Assembly: GCF_004210375.1 (NCBI RefSeq)
Contig: NC_134833.1
Coordinates: 21,569,396 to 21,633,395, forward strand
Length of the DNA stretch: 64,000 bases
Reading direction: 5' to 3'
From: Tachypleus tridentatus
Taxonomy: Eukaryota > Arthropoda > Merostomata > Xiphosura > Limulidae
Of the stretch, positions 39,201 to 52,600 are shown in pieces (the stretch's first letter is position 1; every line of letters begins with the position of its first letter). A model generated the notes under the pieces. It was not told where the DNA came from and searched no databases. It saw only the letters and a list, made by a program, of their open reading frames with translations. The position numbers and the translations under genes are program-made.

Positions 39201-42200
39201 ACCAAGGTGTTTGTCTTATTAATTATACTTACACATAACTAAAACATGTGTGGTATGTTATTAATGTGTATCTCATTAAGTATACTTACAGTAGTTTAAC
39301 ATGTGTGGTATATTACCAAGGTGTTTGTCTTATTAATTATACTTACACATAACTAAAACATGTGTGGTATGTTATTAATGTGTATCTCATTAAGTATACT
39401 TACAGTAGTTTAACATGTGTGGTATATTACCAAGGTGTTTGTCTTATTAATTATACTTACACATAACTAAAACATGTGTGGTATGTTATTAATGTGTATC
39501 TCATTAAGTATACTTACAGTAGTTTAACATGTGTGGTATATTACCAAGGTGTTTGTCTTATTAATTATACTTACACATAACTAAAACATGTGTGGTATGT
39601 TATTAATGTGTATCTCATTAAGTATACTTACAGTAGTTTAACATGTGTGGTATATTACCAAGGTGTTTGTCTTATTAATTATACTTACACATAACTAAAA
39701 CATGTGTGGTATGTTATTAATGTGTATCTCATTAAGTATACTTACAGTAGTTTAACATGTGTGGTATATTACCAAGGTGTTTGTCTTATTAATTATACTT
39801 ACACATAACTAAAACATGTGTGGTATGTTATTAATGTGTATCTCATTAAGTATACTTACAGTAGTTTAACATGTGTGGTATATTACCAAGGTGTTTGTCT
39901 TATTAATTATACTTACACATAACTAAAACATGTGTGGTATGTTATTAATGTGTATCTCATTAAGTATACTTACAGTAGTTTAACATGTGTGGTATATTAC
40001 CAAGGTGTTTGTCTTATTAATTATACTTACACATAACTAAAACATGTGTGGTATGTTATTAATGTGTATCTCATTAAGTATACTTACAGTAGTTTAACAT
40101 GTGTGGTATATTACCAAGGTGTTTGTCTTATTAATTATACTTACACATAACTAAAACATGTGTGGTATGTTATTAATGTGTATCTCATTAAGTATACTTA
40201 CAGTAGTTTAACATGTGTGGTATATTACCAAGGTGTTTGTCTTATTAATTATACTTACACATAACTAAAACATGTGTGGTATGTTATTAATGTGTATCTC
40301 ATTAAGTATACTTACAGTAGTTTAACATGTGTGGTATATTACCAAGGTGTTTGTCTTATTAATTATACTTACACATAACTAAAACATGTGTGGTATGTTA
40401 TTAATGTGTATCTCATTAAGTATACTTACAGTAGTTTAACATGTGTGGTATATTACCAAGGTGTTTGTCTTATTAATTATACTTACACATAACTAAAACA
40501 TGTGTGGTATGTTATTAATGTGTATCTCATTAAGTATACTTACAGTAGTTTAACATGTGTGGTATATTACCAAGGTGTTTGTCTTATTAATTATACTTAC
40601 ACATAACTAAAACATGTGTGGTATGTTATTAATGTGTATCTCATTAAGTATACTTACAGTAGTTTAACATGTGTGGTATATTACCAAGGTGTTTGTCTTA
40701 TTAATTATACTTACACATAACTAAAACATGTGTGGTATGTTATTAATGTGTATCTCATTAAGTATACTTACAGTAGTTTAACATGTGTGGTATATTACCA
40801 AGGTGTTTGTCTTATTAATTATACAGTAGTTTAACATGTGTACACATAACATTAAATACTTACAGTAGTGTGGTATGTTATTAAGGTGTTTATCTCATTA
40901 AGTATACTTACAGTAGTTTAACATGTGTGGTATATTACCAAGGTGTTTGTCTTATTAATTATACTTACACATATCCCATTAAAACATGTGTGGTATGTTA
41001 TTAAGGTGTGTATCTCATTAAGTATCTCATTATACTTACAGTAGTTTAACATGTGTGGTATATTACCAAGGTGTTTGTCTTATTAATTATACTTACACAT
41101 AACTAAAACATGTGTGGTATGTTATTAATGTGTATCTCATTAAGTATACTTACAGTAGTTTAACATGTGTGGTATATTACCAAGGTGTTTGTCTTATTAA
41201 TTATACTTACACATAACTAAAACATGTGTGGTATGTTATTAATGTGTATCTCATTAAGTATACTTACAGTAGTTTAACATGTGTGGTATATTACCAAGGT
41301 GTTTGTCTTATTAATTATACTTACACATAACTAAAACATGTGTGGTATGTTATTAATGTGTATCTCATTAAGTATACTTACAGTAGTTTAACATGTGTGG
41401 TATATTACCAAGGTGTTTGTCTTATTAATTATACTTACACATAACTAAAACATGTGTGGTATGTTATTAATGTGTATCTCATTAAGTATACTTACAGTAG
41501 TTTAACATGTGTGGTATATTACCAAGGTGTTTGTCTTATTAATTATACTTACACATAACTAAAACATGTGTGGTATGTTATTAATGTGTATCTCATTAAG
41601 TATACTTACAGTAGTTTAACATGTGTGGTATATTACCAAGGTGTTTGTCTCATTAAGTATACTTACAGTAGTTTAACATGTGTGGTATATTATCAAGGTG
41701 TTTATCTCATTAAGTATACTTACAGTAGTTTAACATGTGTGGTATGTTATCAAGGTGTTTATCTCATTAAGTATACTTACAGTAGTTTAACATGTGTGGT
41801 ATATTACCAAGGTGTTTGTCTTATTAATTATACTTACACATAACTAAAACATGTGTGGTATGTTATTAAGGTGTGTATCTCATTAAGTATACTTACAGTA
41901 GTTTAACATGTGTGGTATATTACCAAGGTGTTTGTCTTATTAATTATACTTACACATAACTAAAACATGTGTGGTATGTTATTAATGTGTATCTCATTAA
42001 GTATACTTACAGTAGTTTAACATGTGTGGTATATTACCAAGGTGTTTGTCTTATTAATTATACTTACACATAACTAAAACATGTGTGGTATGTTATTAAT
42101 GTGTATCTCATTAAGTATACTTACAGTAGTTTAACATGTGTGGTATATTACCAAGGTGTTTGTCTTATTAATTATACTTACACATAACTAAAACATGTGT

Positions 42201-45200
42201 GGTATGTTATTAATGTGTATCTCATTAAGTATACTTACAGTAGTTTAACATGTGTGGTATATTACCAAGGTGTTTGTCTTATTAATTATACTTACACATA
42301 ACTAAAACATGTGTGGTATGTTATTAATGTGTATCTCATTAAGTATACTTACAGTAGTTTAACATGTGTGGTATATTACCAAGGTGTTTGTTTATTCATT
42401 AAGGTGTTTATACACTTACAGTAGTTTAACATGTGTGGTATGTTATTAAGGTGTTTATCTCATTAAGTATACTTACAGTAGTTTAACATGTGTGGTATAT
42501 TACCAAGGTGTTTGTCTCATTAAGTATACTTACAGTAGTTTAACATGTGCGGTATGTTATCAAGGTGTTTATCTCATTAAGTATATTTACAGTAGTTTAA
42601 CATATGTGGTATGTTATCAAGGTGTTTATCTCATTAAGTATACTTACAGTAGTTTAACATGTGTGGTATATTACCAAGGTGTTTATCCCATTAAGCATAT
42701 ACTTACAGTAGTTTAACATGTGTGGTATGTTATCAAGGTGTTTATCTCATTAAGTATACTTACAGTAGTTTAACATGTGTGGTATATTACCAAGGTGTTT
42801 ATCTCATTAAGTATACTTACAGTAGTTTAACATGTGTGGTATGTTATCAAGGTGTTTATCTCATTAAGTATACTTACAGTAGTTTAACATGTGTGGTATA
42901 TTACCAAGGTGTTTATCTCATTAAGTATACTTACAGTAGTTTAACATGTGTGGTATGTTATCAAGGTGTTTATCTCATTAAGTATACTTACAGTAGTTTA
43001 ACATGTGTGGTATATTACCAAGGTGTTTATCCCATTAAGTATACTTACAGTAGTTTAACATGTGTGGTATGTATATTATCTCAAGGTGTTTATGTCATTA
43101 AGTTTATATTTATACTTACAGTAGTTTAACATGTGTGGTATGTTATCAAGGTGTTTATCTCATTAAGTATACTTACAGTAGTTTAACATGTGTGGTATAT
43201 TACCAAGGTGTTTATCTCATTAAGTATACTTACAGTAGTTTAACATGTGTGGTATGTGTGGTATATTACCAAGGTGTTTATCCTCATTAAGTATACTTAC
43301 AGTAGTTTAACATGTGTGGTATATTACCAAGGTGTTTATCCTCATTAAGTATACTTACAGTAGTTTAACATGTGTGGTATGTTATCAAGGTGTTTATCTC
43401 ATTAAGTATATTTACAGTAGTTTAACATGTGTGGTATATTACCAAGGTGTTTATCCCATTAAGTATACTTACAGTAGTTTAACATGTGTGGTATGTTACC
43501 AAGGTGTTTATCCTCATTAAGTATACTTACAGTAGTTTAACATGTGTGGTATATTACCAAGGTGTTTATCTCATTAAGTATACTTACAGTAGTTTAACTT
43601 GTGTGGTATGTTATCAAGGTGTTTATCTCATTAAGTATATTTACAGTAGTTTAACATGTGTGGTATATTACCAAGGTGTTTATCTCATTAAGTATATTTA
43701 CAGTAGTTTAACATGTGTGGTATATTACCAAGGTGTTTGTCTTATTAATTATACTTACACATAACTAAAACATGTGTGGTATGTTATTAATGTGTATCTC
43801 ATTAAGTATACTTACAGTAGTTTAACATGTGTGGTATATTACCAAGGTGTTTGTCTCATTAAGTATACTTACAGTAGTTTAACATGTGTGGTATATTATC
43901 AAGGTGTTTATCTCATTAAGTATACTTACAGTAGTTTAACTTGTGTGGTATGTTATCAAGGTGTTTATCTCATTAAGTATACTTACAGTAGTTTAACATG
44001 TGTGGTATATTACCAAGGTGTTTGTCTTATTAATTATACTTACACATAACTAAAACATGTGTGGTATGTTATTAATGTGTATCTCATTAAGTATACTTAC
44101 AGTAGTTTAACATGTGTGGTATATTACCAAGGTGTTTGTCTTATTAATTATACTTACACATAACTAAAACATGTGTGGTATGTTATTAATGTGTATCTCA
44201 TTAAGTATACTTACAGTAGTTTAACATGTGTGGTATATTACCAAGGTGTTTGTCTTATTAATTATACTTACACATAACTAAAACATGTGTGGTATGTTAT
44301 TAATGTGTATCTCATTAAGTATACTTACAGTAGTTTAACATGTGTGGTATATTACCAAGGTGTTTGTCTTATTAATTATACTTACACATAACTAAAACAT
44401 GTGTGGTATGTTATTAATGTGTATCTCATTAAGTATATACTTACAGTAGTTTAACATGTGTGGTATATTACCAAGGTGTTTGTCTTATTAATTATACTTA
44501 CACATAACTAAAACATGTGTGGTATGTTATTAATGTGTATCTCATTAAGTATACTTACAGTAGTTTAACATGTGTGGTATATTACCAAGGTGTTTGTCTT
44601 ATTAATTATACTTACACATAACTAAAACATGTGTGGTATGTTATTAATGTGTATCTCATTAAGTATACTTACAGTAGTTTAACATGTGTGGTATATTACC
44701 AAGGTGTTTGTCTTATTAATTATACTTACACATAACTAAAACATGTGTGGTATGTTATTAAGGTGTGTATCTCATTAAGTATACTTACAGTAGTTTAACA
44801 TGTGTGGTATATTACCAAGGTGTTTGTCTTATTAATTATACTTACACATAACTAAAACATGTGTGGTATGTTATTAATGTGTATCTCATTAAGTATACTT
44901 ACAGTAGTTTAACATGTGTGGTATATTACCAAGGTGTTTGTCTTATTAATTATACTTACACATAACTAAAACATGTGTGGTATGTTATTAATGTGTATCT
45001 CATTAAGTATACTTACAGTAGTTTAACATGTGTGGTATATTACCAAGGTGTTTGTCTTATTAATTATACTTACACATAACTAAAACATGTGTGGTATGTT
45101 ATTAATGTGTATCTCATTAAGTATACTTACAGTAGTTTAACATGTGTGGTATATTACCAAGGTGTTTGTCTTATTAATTATACTTACACATAACTAAAAC

Positions 45201-48200
45201 ATGTGTGGTATGTTATTAATGTGTATCTCATTAAGTATACTTACAGTAGTTTAACATGTGTGGTATATTACCAAGGTGTTTGTCTTATTAATTATACTTA
45301 CACATAACCAAAACATGTGTGGTATGTTATTAATGTGTATCTCATTAAGTATACTTACAGTAGTTTAACATGTGTGGTATATTACCAAGGTGTTTGTCTT
45401 ATTAATTATACTTACACATAACCAAAAACATGTGTGGTATGTTATTAATGTGTATCTCATTAAGTATACTTACAGTAGTTTAACATGTGTGGTATATTAC
45501 CAAGGTGTTTGTCTTATTAATTATACTTACACATAACTAAAACATGTGTGGTATGTTATTAATGTGTATCTCATTAAGTATACTTACAGTAGTTTAACAT
45601 GTGTGGTATATTACCAAGGTGTTTGTCTTATTAATTATACTTACACATAAGTAAAACATGTGTGGTATGTTATTAATGTGTATCTCATTAAGTATACTTA
45701 CAGTAGTTTAACATGTGTGGTATATTACCAAGGTGTTTATCTCATTAAGTATACTTACAGTAGTTTAACATGTGTGGTATATTATCAAGGTGTTTATCTC
45801 ATTAAGTATACTTACAGTAGTTTAACTTGTGTGGTATGTTATCAAGGTGTTTATCTCATTAAGTATACTTACAGTAGTTTAACATGTGTAGTATATTACC
45901 AAGGTGTTTATCTCATTAATTATACTTACAGTAGTAAAACATGTGTGGTATGTTATTAATGTTTATCTCATTAAGTATACTTACAGTAGTTTAACATGTG
46001 TGGTATATTACCAAGGTGTTTGTCTTATTAATTATACTTACACATAACTAAAACATGTGTGGTATGTTATTAATGTGTATCTCATTAAGTATACTTACAG
46101 TAGTTTAACATGTGTGGTATATTACCAAGGTGTTTGTCTTATTAATTATACTTACACATAACTAAAACATGTGTGGTATGTTATTAATGTGTATCTCATT
46201 AAGTATACTTACAGTAGTTTAACATGTGTGGTATATTACCAAGGTGTTTGTCTTATTAATTATACTTACACATAACTAAAACATGTGTGGTATGTTATTA
46301 ATGTGTATCTCATTAAGTATACTTACAGTAGTTTAACATGTGTGGTATATTACCAAGGTGTTTATCTCATTAAGTATACTTACAGTAGTTTAACATGTGT
46401 GGTATATTACCAAGGTGTTTATCTCATTAAGTATACTTACAGTAGTTTAACATGTGTGGTATGTTACCAAGGTGTTTATCTCATTAAGTATACTTACAGT
46501 AGTTTAACATGTGTGGTATATTACCAAGGTGTTTATCTCATTAAGTATACAGTAGTTTTACAGTAGTTTAACATGTGTGGTATGTTATCAAGGTGTTTAT
46601 CCCATTAAGTATATACTTACAGTAGTTTAACATGTGTGGTATATTACCAAGGTGTTTGTCTTATTAATTATACTTACACATAACTAAAACATGTGTGGTA
46701 TGTTATTAATGTGTATCTCATTAAGTATACTTACAGTAGTTTAACATGTGTGGTATATTACCAAGGTGTTTGTCTTATTAATTATACTTACACATAACTA
46801 AAACATGTGTGGTATGTTATTAATGTGTATCTCATTAAGTATACTTACAGTAGTTTAACATGTGTGGTATATTACCAAGGTGTTTGTCTTATTAATTATA
46901 CTTACACATAACTAAAACATGTGTGGTATGTTATTAATGTGTATCTCATTAAGTATACTTACAGTAGTTTAACATGTGTGGTATATTACCAAGGTGTTTG
47001 TCTTATTAATTATACTTACACATAACTAAAACATGTGTGGTATGTTATTAATGTGTATCTCATTAAGTATACTTACAGTAGTTTAACATGTGTGGTATAT
47101 TACCAAGGTGTTTGTCTTATTAATTATACTTACACATAACTAAAACATGTGTGGTATGTTATTAATGTGTATCTCATTAAGTATACTTACAGTAGTTTAA
47201 CATGTGTGGTATATTACCAAGGTGTTTGTCTTATTAATTATACTTACACATAACTAAAACATGTGTGGTATGTTATTAATGTGTATCTCATTAAGTATAC
47301 TTACAGTAGTTTAACATGTGTGGTATATTACCAAGGTGTTTGTCTTATTAATTATACTTACACATAACTAAAACATGTGTGGTATGTTATTAATGTGTAT
47401 CTCATTAAGTATACTTACAGTAGTTTAACATGTGTGGTATATTACCAAGGTGTTTGTCTTATTAATTATACTTACACATAACTAAAACATGTGTGGTATG
47501 TTATTAATGTGTATCCTCATTAAGTATACTTACAGTAGTTTAACATGTGTGGTATATTACCAAGGTGTTTGTCTTATTAATTATACTTACACATAACTAA
47601 CTAAAACATGTGTGGTATGTTATTAATGTGTATCTTCATTAAGTATACTTACAGTAGTTTAACATGTGTGGTATATTACCAAGGTGTTTATCTCATTAAG
47701 TATACTTACAGTAGTTTAACATGTGTGGTATATTACCAAGGTGTTTATCTCATTAAGTATACTTACAGTAGTTTAACTTGTGTGGTATGTTATCAAGGTG
47801 TTTATCTCATTAAGTATACTTACAGTAGTTTAACATGTGTGGTATATTACCAAGGTGTTTGTCTTATTAATTATACTTACACATAACTAAAACATGTGTG
47901 GTATGTTATTAATGTGTATCTCATTAAGTATACTTACAGTAGTTTAACATGTGTGGTATATTACCAAGGTGTTTGTCTTATTAATTATACTTACACATAA
48001 CCAAAACATGTGTGGTATGTTATTAATGTGTATCTCATTAAGTATACTTACAGTAGTTTAACATGTGTGGTATATTACCAAGGTGTTTGTCTTATTAATT
48101 ATACTTACACATAACTAAAACATGTGTGGTATGTTATTAATGTGTATCTCATTAAGTATACTTACAGTAGTTTAACATGTGTGGTATATTACCAAGGTGT

Positions 48201-49619
48201 TTGTCTTATTAATTATACTTACACATAACCAAAACATGTGTGGTATGTTATTAATGTGTATCTCATTAAGTATACTTACAGTAGTTTAACATGTGTGGTA
48301 TATTACCAAGGTGTTTATCTTACATTAAGGTGTTTATCATACTACTTACAGTAGTTTAACATGTGTGGTATATTACCAAGGTGTTTATCTCATTAAGTAT
48401 ATATATACTTACAGTAGTTTAACTTGTGTGGTATGTTATCAAGGTGTTTATCTCATTAAGTATACTTACAGTAGTTTAACATGTGTAGTATATTACCAAG
48501 GTGTTTATCTCATTAAGTATACTTACAGTAGTTTAACTTGTGCGGTATGTTATCAAGGTGTTTATCTCATTAAGTATATTTACAGTAGTTTAACATGTGT
48601 GGTATATTACCAAGGTGTTTATCTCATTAAGCATATACTTACAGTAGTTTAACATGTGTGGTATATTACCAAGGTGTTTATCTCATTAAGTATACTTACA
48701 GTAGTTTAACATGTGTAGTATATTACCAAGGTGTTTATCTCATTAAGTATACTTACAGTAGTTTAACATGTGTGGTATATTACCAAGGTGTTTATCTCAT
48801 TAAGCATACTTACAGTAGTTTAACATGTGTAGTATAGTACCAAGGTGTTTATCTCATTAAGTATACTTACAGTAGTTTAACATGTGTGGTATATTACCAA
48901 GGTGTTTATCTAACATTAAGTATACTTACAGTAGTTTAACATGTGTGGTATATTAGGTGTTTGTCTTATTAATTATACTTCTTACACATAACTAAAACAT
49001 GTGTGGTATGTTATTAATGTGTATCCCAAAGTGTTTGTCTTATTAGGTGTTTATACTTACACATAACTAAAAACATGTGTGGTATGTTATTAATGTGTAT
49101 CTCATTAAGTATACTTACAGTAGTTTAACATGTGTGGTATATTACCAAGGTGTTTGTCTTATTAATTATACTTACACATAACTAAAACATGTGTGGTATG
49201 TTATTAATGTGTATCTCATTAAGTATACTTACAGTAGTTTAACATGTGTGGTATAGTACCAAGGTGTTTATCTCATTAAGTATACTTACAGTAGTTTAAC
49301 ATGTGTGGTATATTACCAAGGTGTTTATCTCATTAAGCATACTTACAGTAGTTTAACATGTGTAGTATAGTACCAAGGTGTTTATCTCATTAAGTATATT
49401 TACAGTAGTTTAACATGTGTGGTATGTTATCAAAGTATTTATCTCATAATTATAGTTGCAGTAGCAAACCACTTGAGGTGTGTTGTTAACACTCCTACGA
49501 AAGTGGGGCCTAATAGGCCCGAGAGCAACTTGAAAGCTTATTAATATTAGGCTAATAATTTTGTATTTAAATGAAATTGCCATTTAAATCCATTAATGAA
49601 TGGATTAACGAGATTCCCA

Positions 49620-49654
<35 letters not shown>

Positions 49655-52600
49655 GGGGAACGGGCTTGAAGAAATCAGGAGTAGAAACGTCTTTTCGTAG
49701 GTGTGTTAACGTGTTTATTCCAGTCTACAATCATTACATAAATGTGTGAGGTCTTGTCCTTTTTCAGTTTTTTTTCTCACTATTTTTTTGTGACACATTT
49801 TACTGTGTCACGTTTTCTAGACTGGAATTTCCCATTTGCGTGAATGATATCAACCGATGATGCAGGGAAATCGCCAAAGGAAAAAAGGACCTTCACGGAG
49901 CCGATGAAGGTCGTTTGGTTGAAACTGTTATGTCTCTTTCACTGGACTAGGTTAGAGTGATTTTAACATTTTCTGTGAATTCTTTATATTCTCACACCCA
50001 TTACTGTAAATAATCGTCATTATGTGATGTGGTAACTGCCCGATGTAACCACTAACCTCTTTTATCTGTGTTTGGACGAACCTAGGTTTGAGCTGTTTTG
50101 AGTTCTTTACAAAATAGGAACAAAACAATCCTTATTTAAGCTTTGCGAATTAAGAAATTCCCACTATAATTTAAGTGTTGCGAAAGAAATCTGACCTTAT
50201 AGTTCGAAACCGAGCACGTGGGTTGCGTCATCGCTACAAAGTAATCGTTTTGCTCTGTTATAGTGCTCGAAATAAGAAAAAGGTAAAATATGTGTCGACC
50301 ATTCTTTAACAACGTTTTATTAATTGTACTTACCCATCTGCGCAGTGGGCAGCGGTCAACACGTATTGTTTGTTAATCAGCACTCCCCCACAAAACTGAC
50401 CTGAGAAGTCCACTGTTCCTCGTAGGAGAGCAGCCTTAACACAAATAAACAAAATAGTTGAACAACAAAATACATTGTTTCTAACAATACTTAACTGATA
50501 TGAAATGAGATTAAACACAAATCAACGAAACGACTACTCTTAACTTCTACTTATTGTATAATGACAATTAATTGGTAACATATTACTATGATATCATACA
50601 GATCTTAAGAGCTTGCTGGTTTTTTTTATAGATTTTATAATTAAAGATGTTCTTACTATTAACGTGATTATGAAGTAATTGAAACAGATAATTAAATGTG
50701 CGACTCGAAAATTAAATACTTAATTAGTTTTAGAACAACCTACCGTCTCTCCCGCGGGAATCGAGCCCCATAAAAGTCCGTAAAATTACCGCTGTTCCAC
50801 CTGGGCCCCAGAAGTTTACAAAGCAATAAAAAGAAGCAGTTCACTAAGTAATTTATTACATCAAGTGTGAAGCCACTTATCGTATACTCATTACATTAAA
50901 ATGACTAAATTAAGACAGATAAATATGTACAATCAGCCTTTATTAAGTCAATAAACTTCACGATTTTTTCATTTATTATTTTGATAACTTGGTTAGTTTG
51001 GAAAAAAAATATTTTAAATCAAATTACCAAGTAATATTGTCGTTTCCGATTTTCTTGAGTTGGAGGTGGATTGTTTGAATAACTGTCTTTCTTCTAATCC
51101 ATCACTTCAAACATTAGGGACAGTTAGTGCAAATAGCCTTCAAATAGCTCTGAGAGAAATTCAACAAACAGACAAACAAATGTTTTGAGAAATGTGTTTA
51201 AAACGTTCACGAACCTTTCAATAGTTCTGTGGTTAAGTTCTTTATTCAACTGAACAGAATAAACACTGTGGTTAAAATTGAAATTTTTAAATTTCTGTAA
51301 GATAATCCAATGATTCGTTTGTTTTCTAAATTTCGCGCAAAGCTACACGAGGGCTATCTGTGCTAGCCGTCCCTAATTAAGCAGTGTAATACTAGAGGGA
51401 AGGGAGCTAGTCATCACCACCCACCGCCAACTCTTAGGCTACTCTTTTACCAAAGAATAGTGGGACTGATAGTCACATATAATGCCCCCACGATTGAAAG
51501 GGCGAGTATGTTTGGTGTGATGGGGATTCGAACCCGCGCCCTAACCACCTGGCCAGCAAGGGCCTTAACCCAATGAAGAAAATAAAGATGATAAAATTAA
51601 AAACAAACAAACATGGAACGTAACCAAGTTTAATATATTCAGTATCTCATCAGAGAACTTCAATAACTCACCATCCATCTCCAATCATTTGGATCGGCTC
51701 GTATACCACCAACTATTCTCTTTTTAAAAGTTAGACCACATTCTGAAAGAGAATACCCAAAATATAAATACAGTCATATTATTTTTTCCATTTGTTCAAT
51801 AATTTGTTTTACTTGAAAGGGATATTTCTTACATTAGCTAAACCTACAAAGGATTGTTTGTTTGTTTGTTTTGAATTGCGCGCAAAGCTACTCGAGGGCT
51901 ATCTGCGCTAGCCGTTCCTAATTTTGCAGTGTAGACTAGAGGAAAGGCAGCTAGTCATCACCACCCACCGCAAACTCTTGGGCTACTCTTTTACCAACAA
52001 ATAGTGGGAATGACCGTCACATTATAACATCCCCATAGCTGAAAGGGCGAGCATGTTTGGTGTTACGGGGATTCGAGCCCGCGACCATTAGATTACGAGT
52101 CGAGTGCCTTATCTACTATGTTAATTAGAACATTGTTTGTTTAGAATTAAGCACAAAGCTACACAATGGGCTATCTGTGCTATACCCACACGAATATTAA
52201 AACCCTGTTTTTAGCGACGTGAGTCTGAAGACATACCGTTGTGCCACTGGGGGACAGTTATCACACTGATGGGTAATTTATTCAAATGTAATGTGTTTAT
52301 TATGGCATTAATGCATAATTTATTGATATCTAGTGTGCTAATTATAACATTAATAGGTAATTTATTGAAATCTAGTGTGTTAATTAAAACATTAATGGGT
52401 AATTTATTTATATCGAACAACAAAAGCTTGTTTGTTTGTTTTTTTTGAATTTCGCACAAAGCTACTCGAAGGCTATCTGTGCTAGTCGTTCCTAATTAGG
52501 CAGTGTAAGACTAGAGGAAAGGCAGCTAATCATCACCACCCACCGCCAACTCTTGGGCTACTCTTTACCAACAAATAGTGGGAATGACCGTGACATTATA

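Larger units (their letters stand above)
26168..50333 (-). other. Gene B intron 4 (24.2 kb, mostly satellite)
   Basis: GT-AG intron in phase 2. From the acceptor side it holds the 56-bp array, a diverged block of the 57-bp satellite, a Kolobok-like element, the 20-kb homogeneous satellite, a 28S-carrying element and about 0.6 kb of unique DNA ending at the donor. Confidence 0.85.

Noticed and set aside
30796..48652. Plus-strand open frames of 70-135 codons with a repeated [23 protein letters not shown] unit
   Set aside because: They arise because the satellite monomer is 57 bp (19 codons). They stop wherever unit B appears, lie antisense to gene B, and have no start or splice context of their own.
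49560..49700. Functional rDNA unit or R1/R2 insertion site
   Set aside because: Only about 90 bases of 28S are present, enclosed by inverted termini and TTAA, with no flanking rRNA sequence.
52211..52459. Overlapping open frames on both strands in intron 2
   Set aside because: Both result from a 42-bp repeat next to SINEs.
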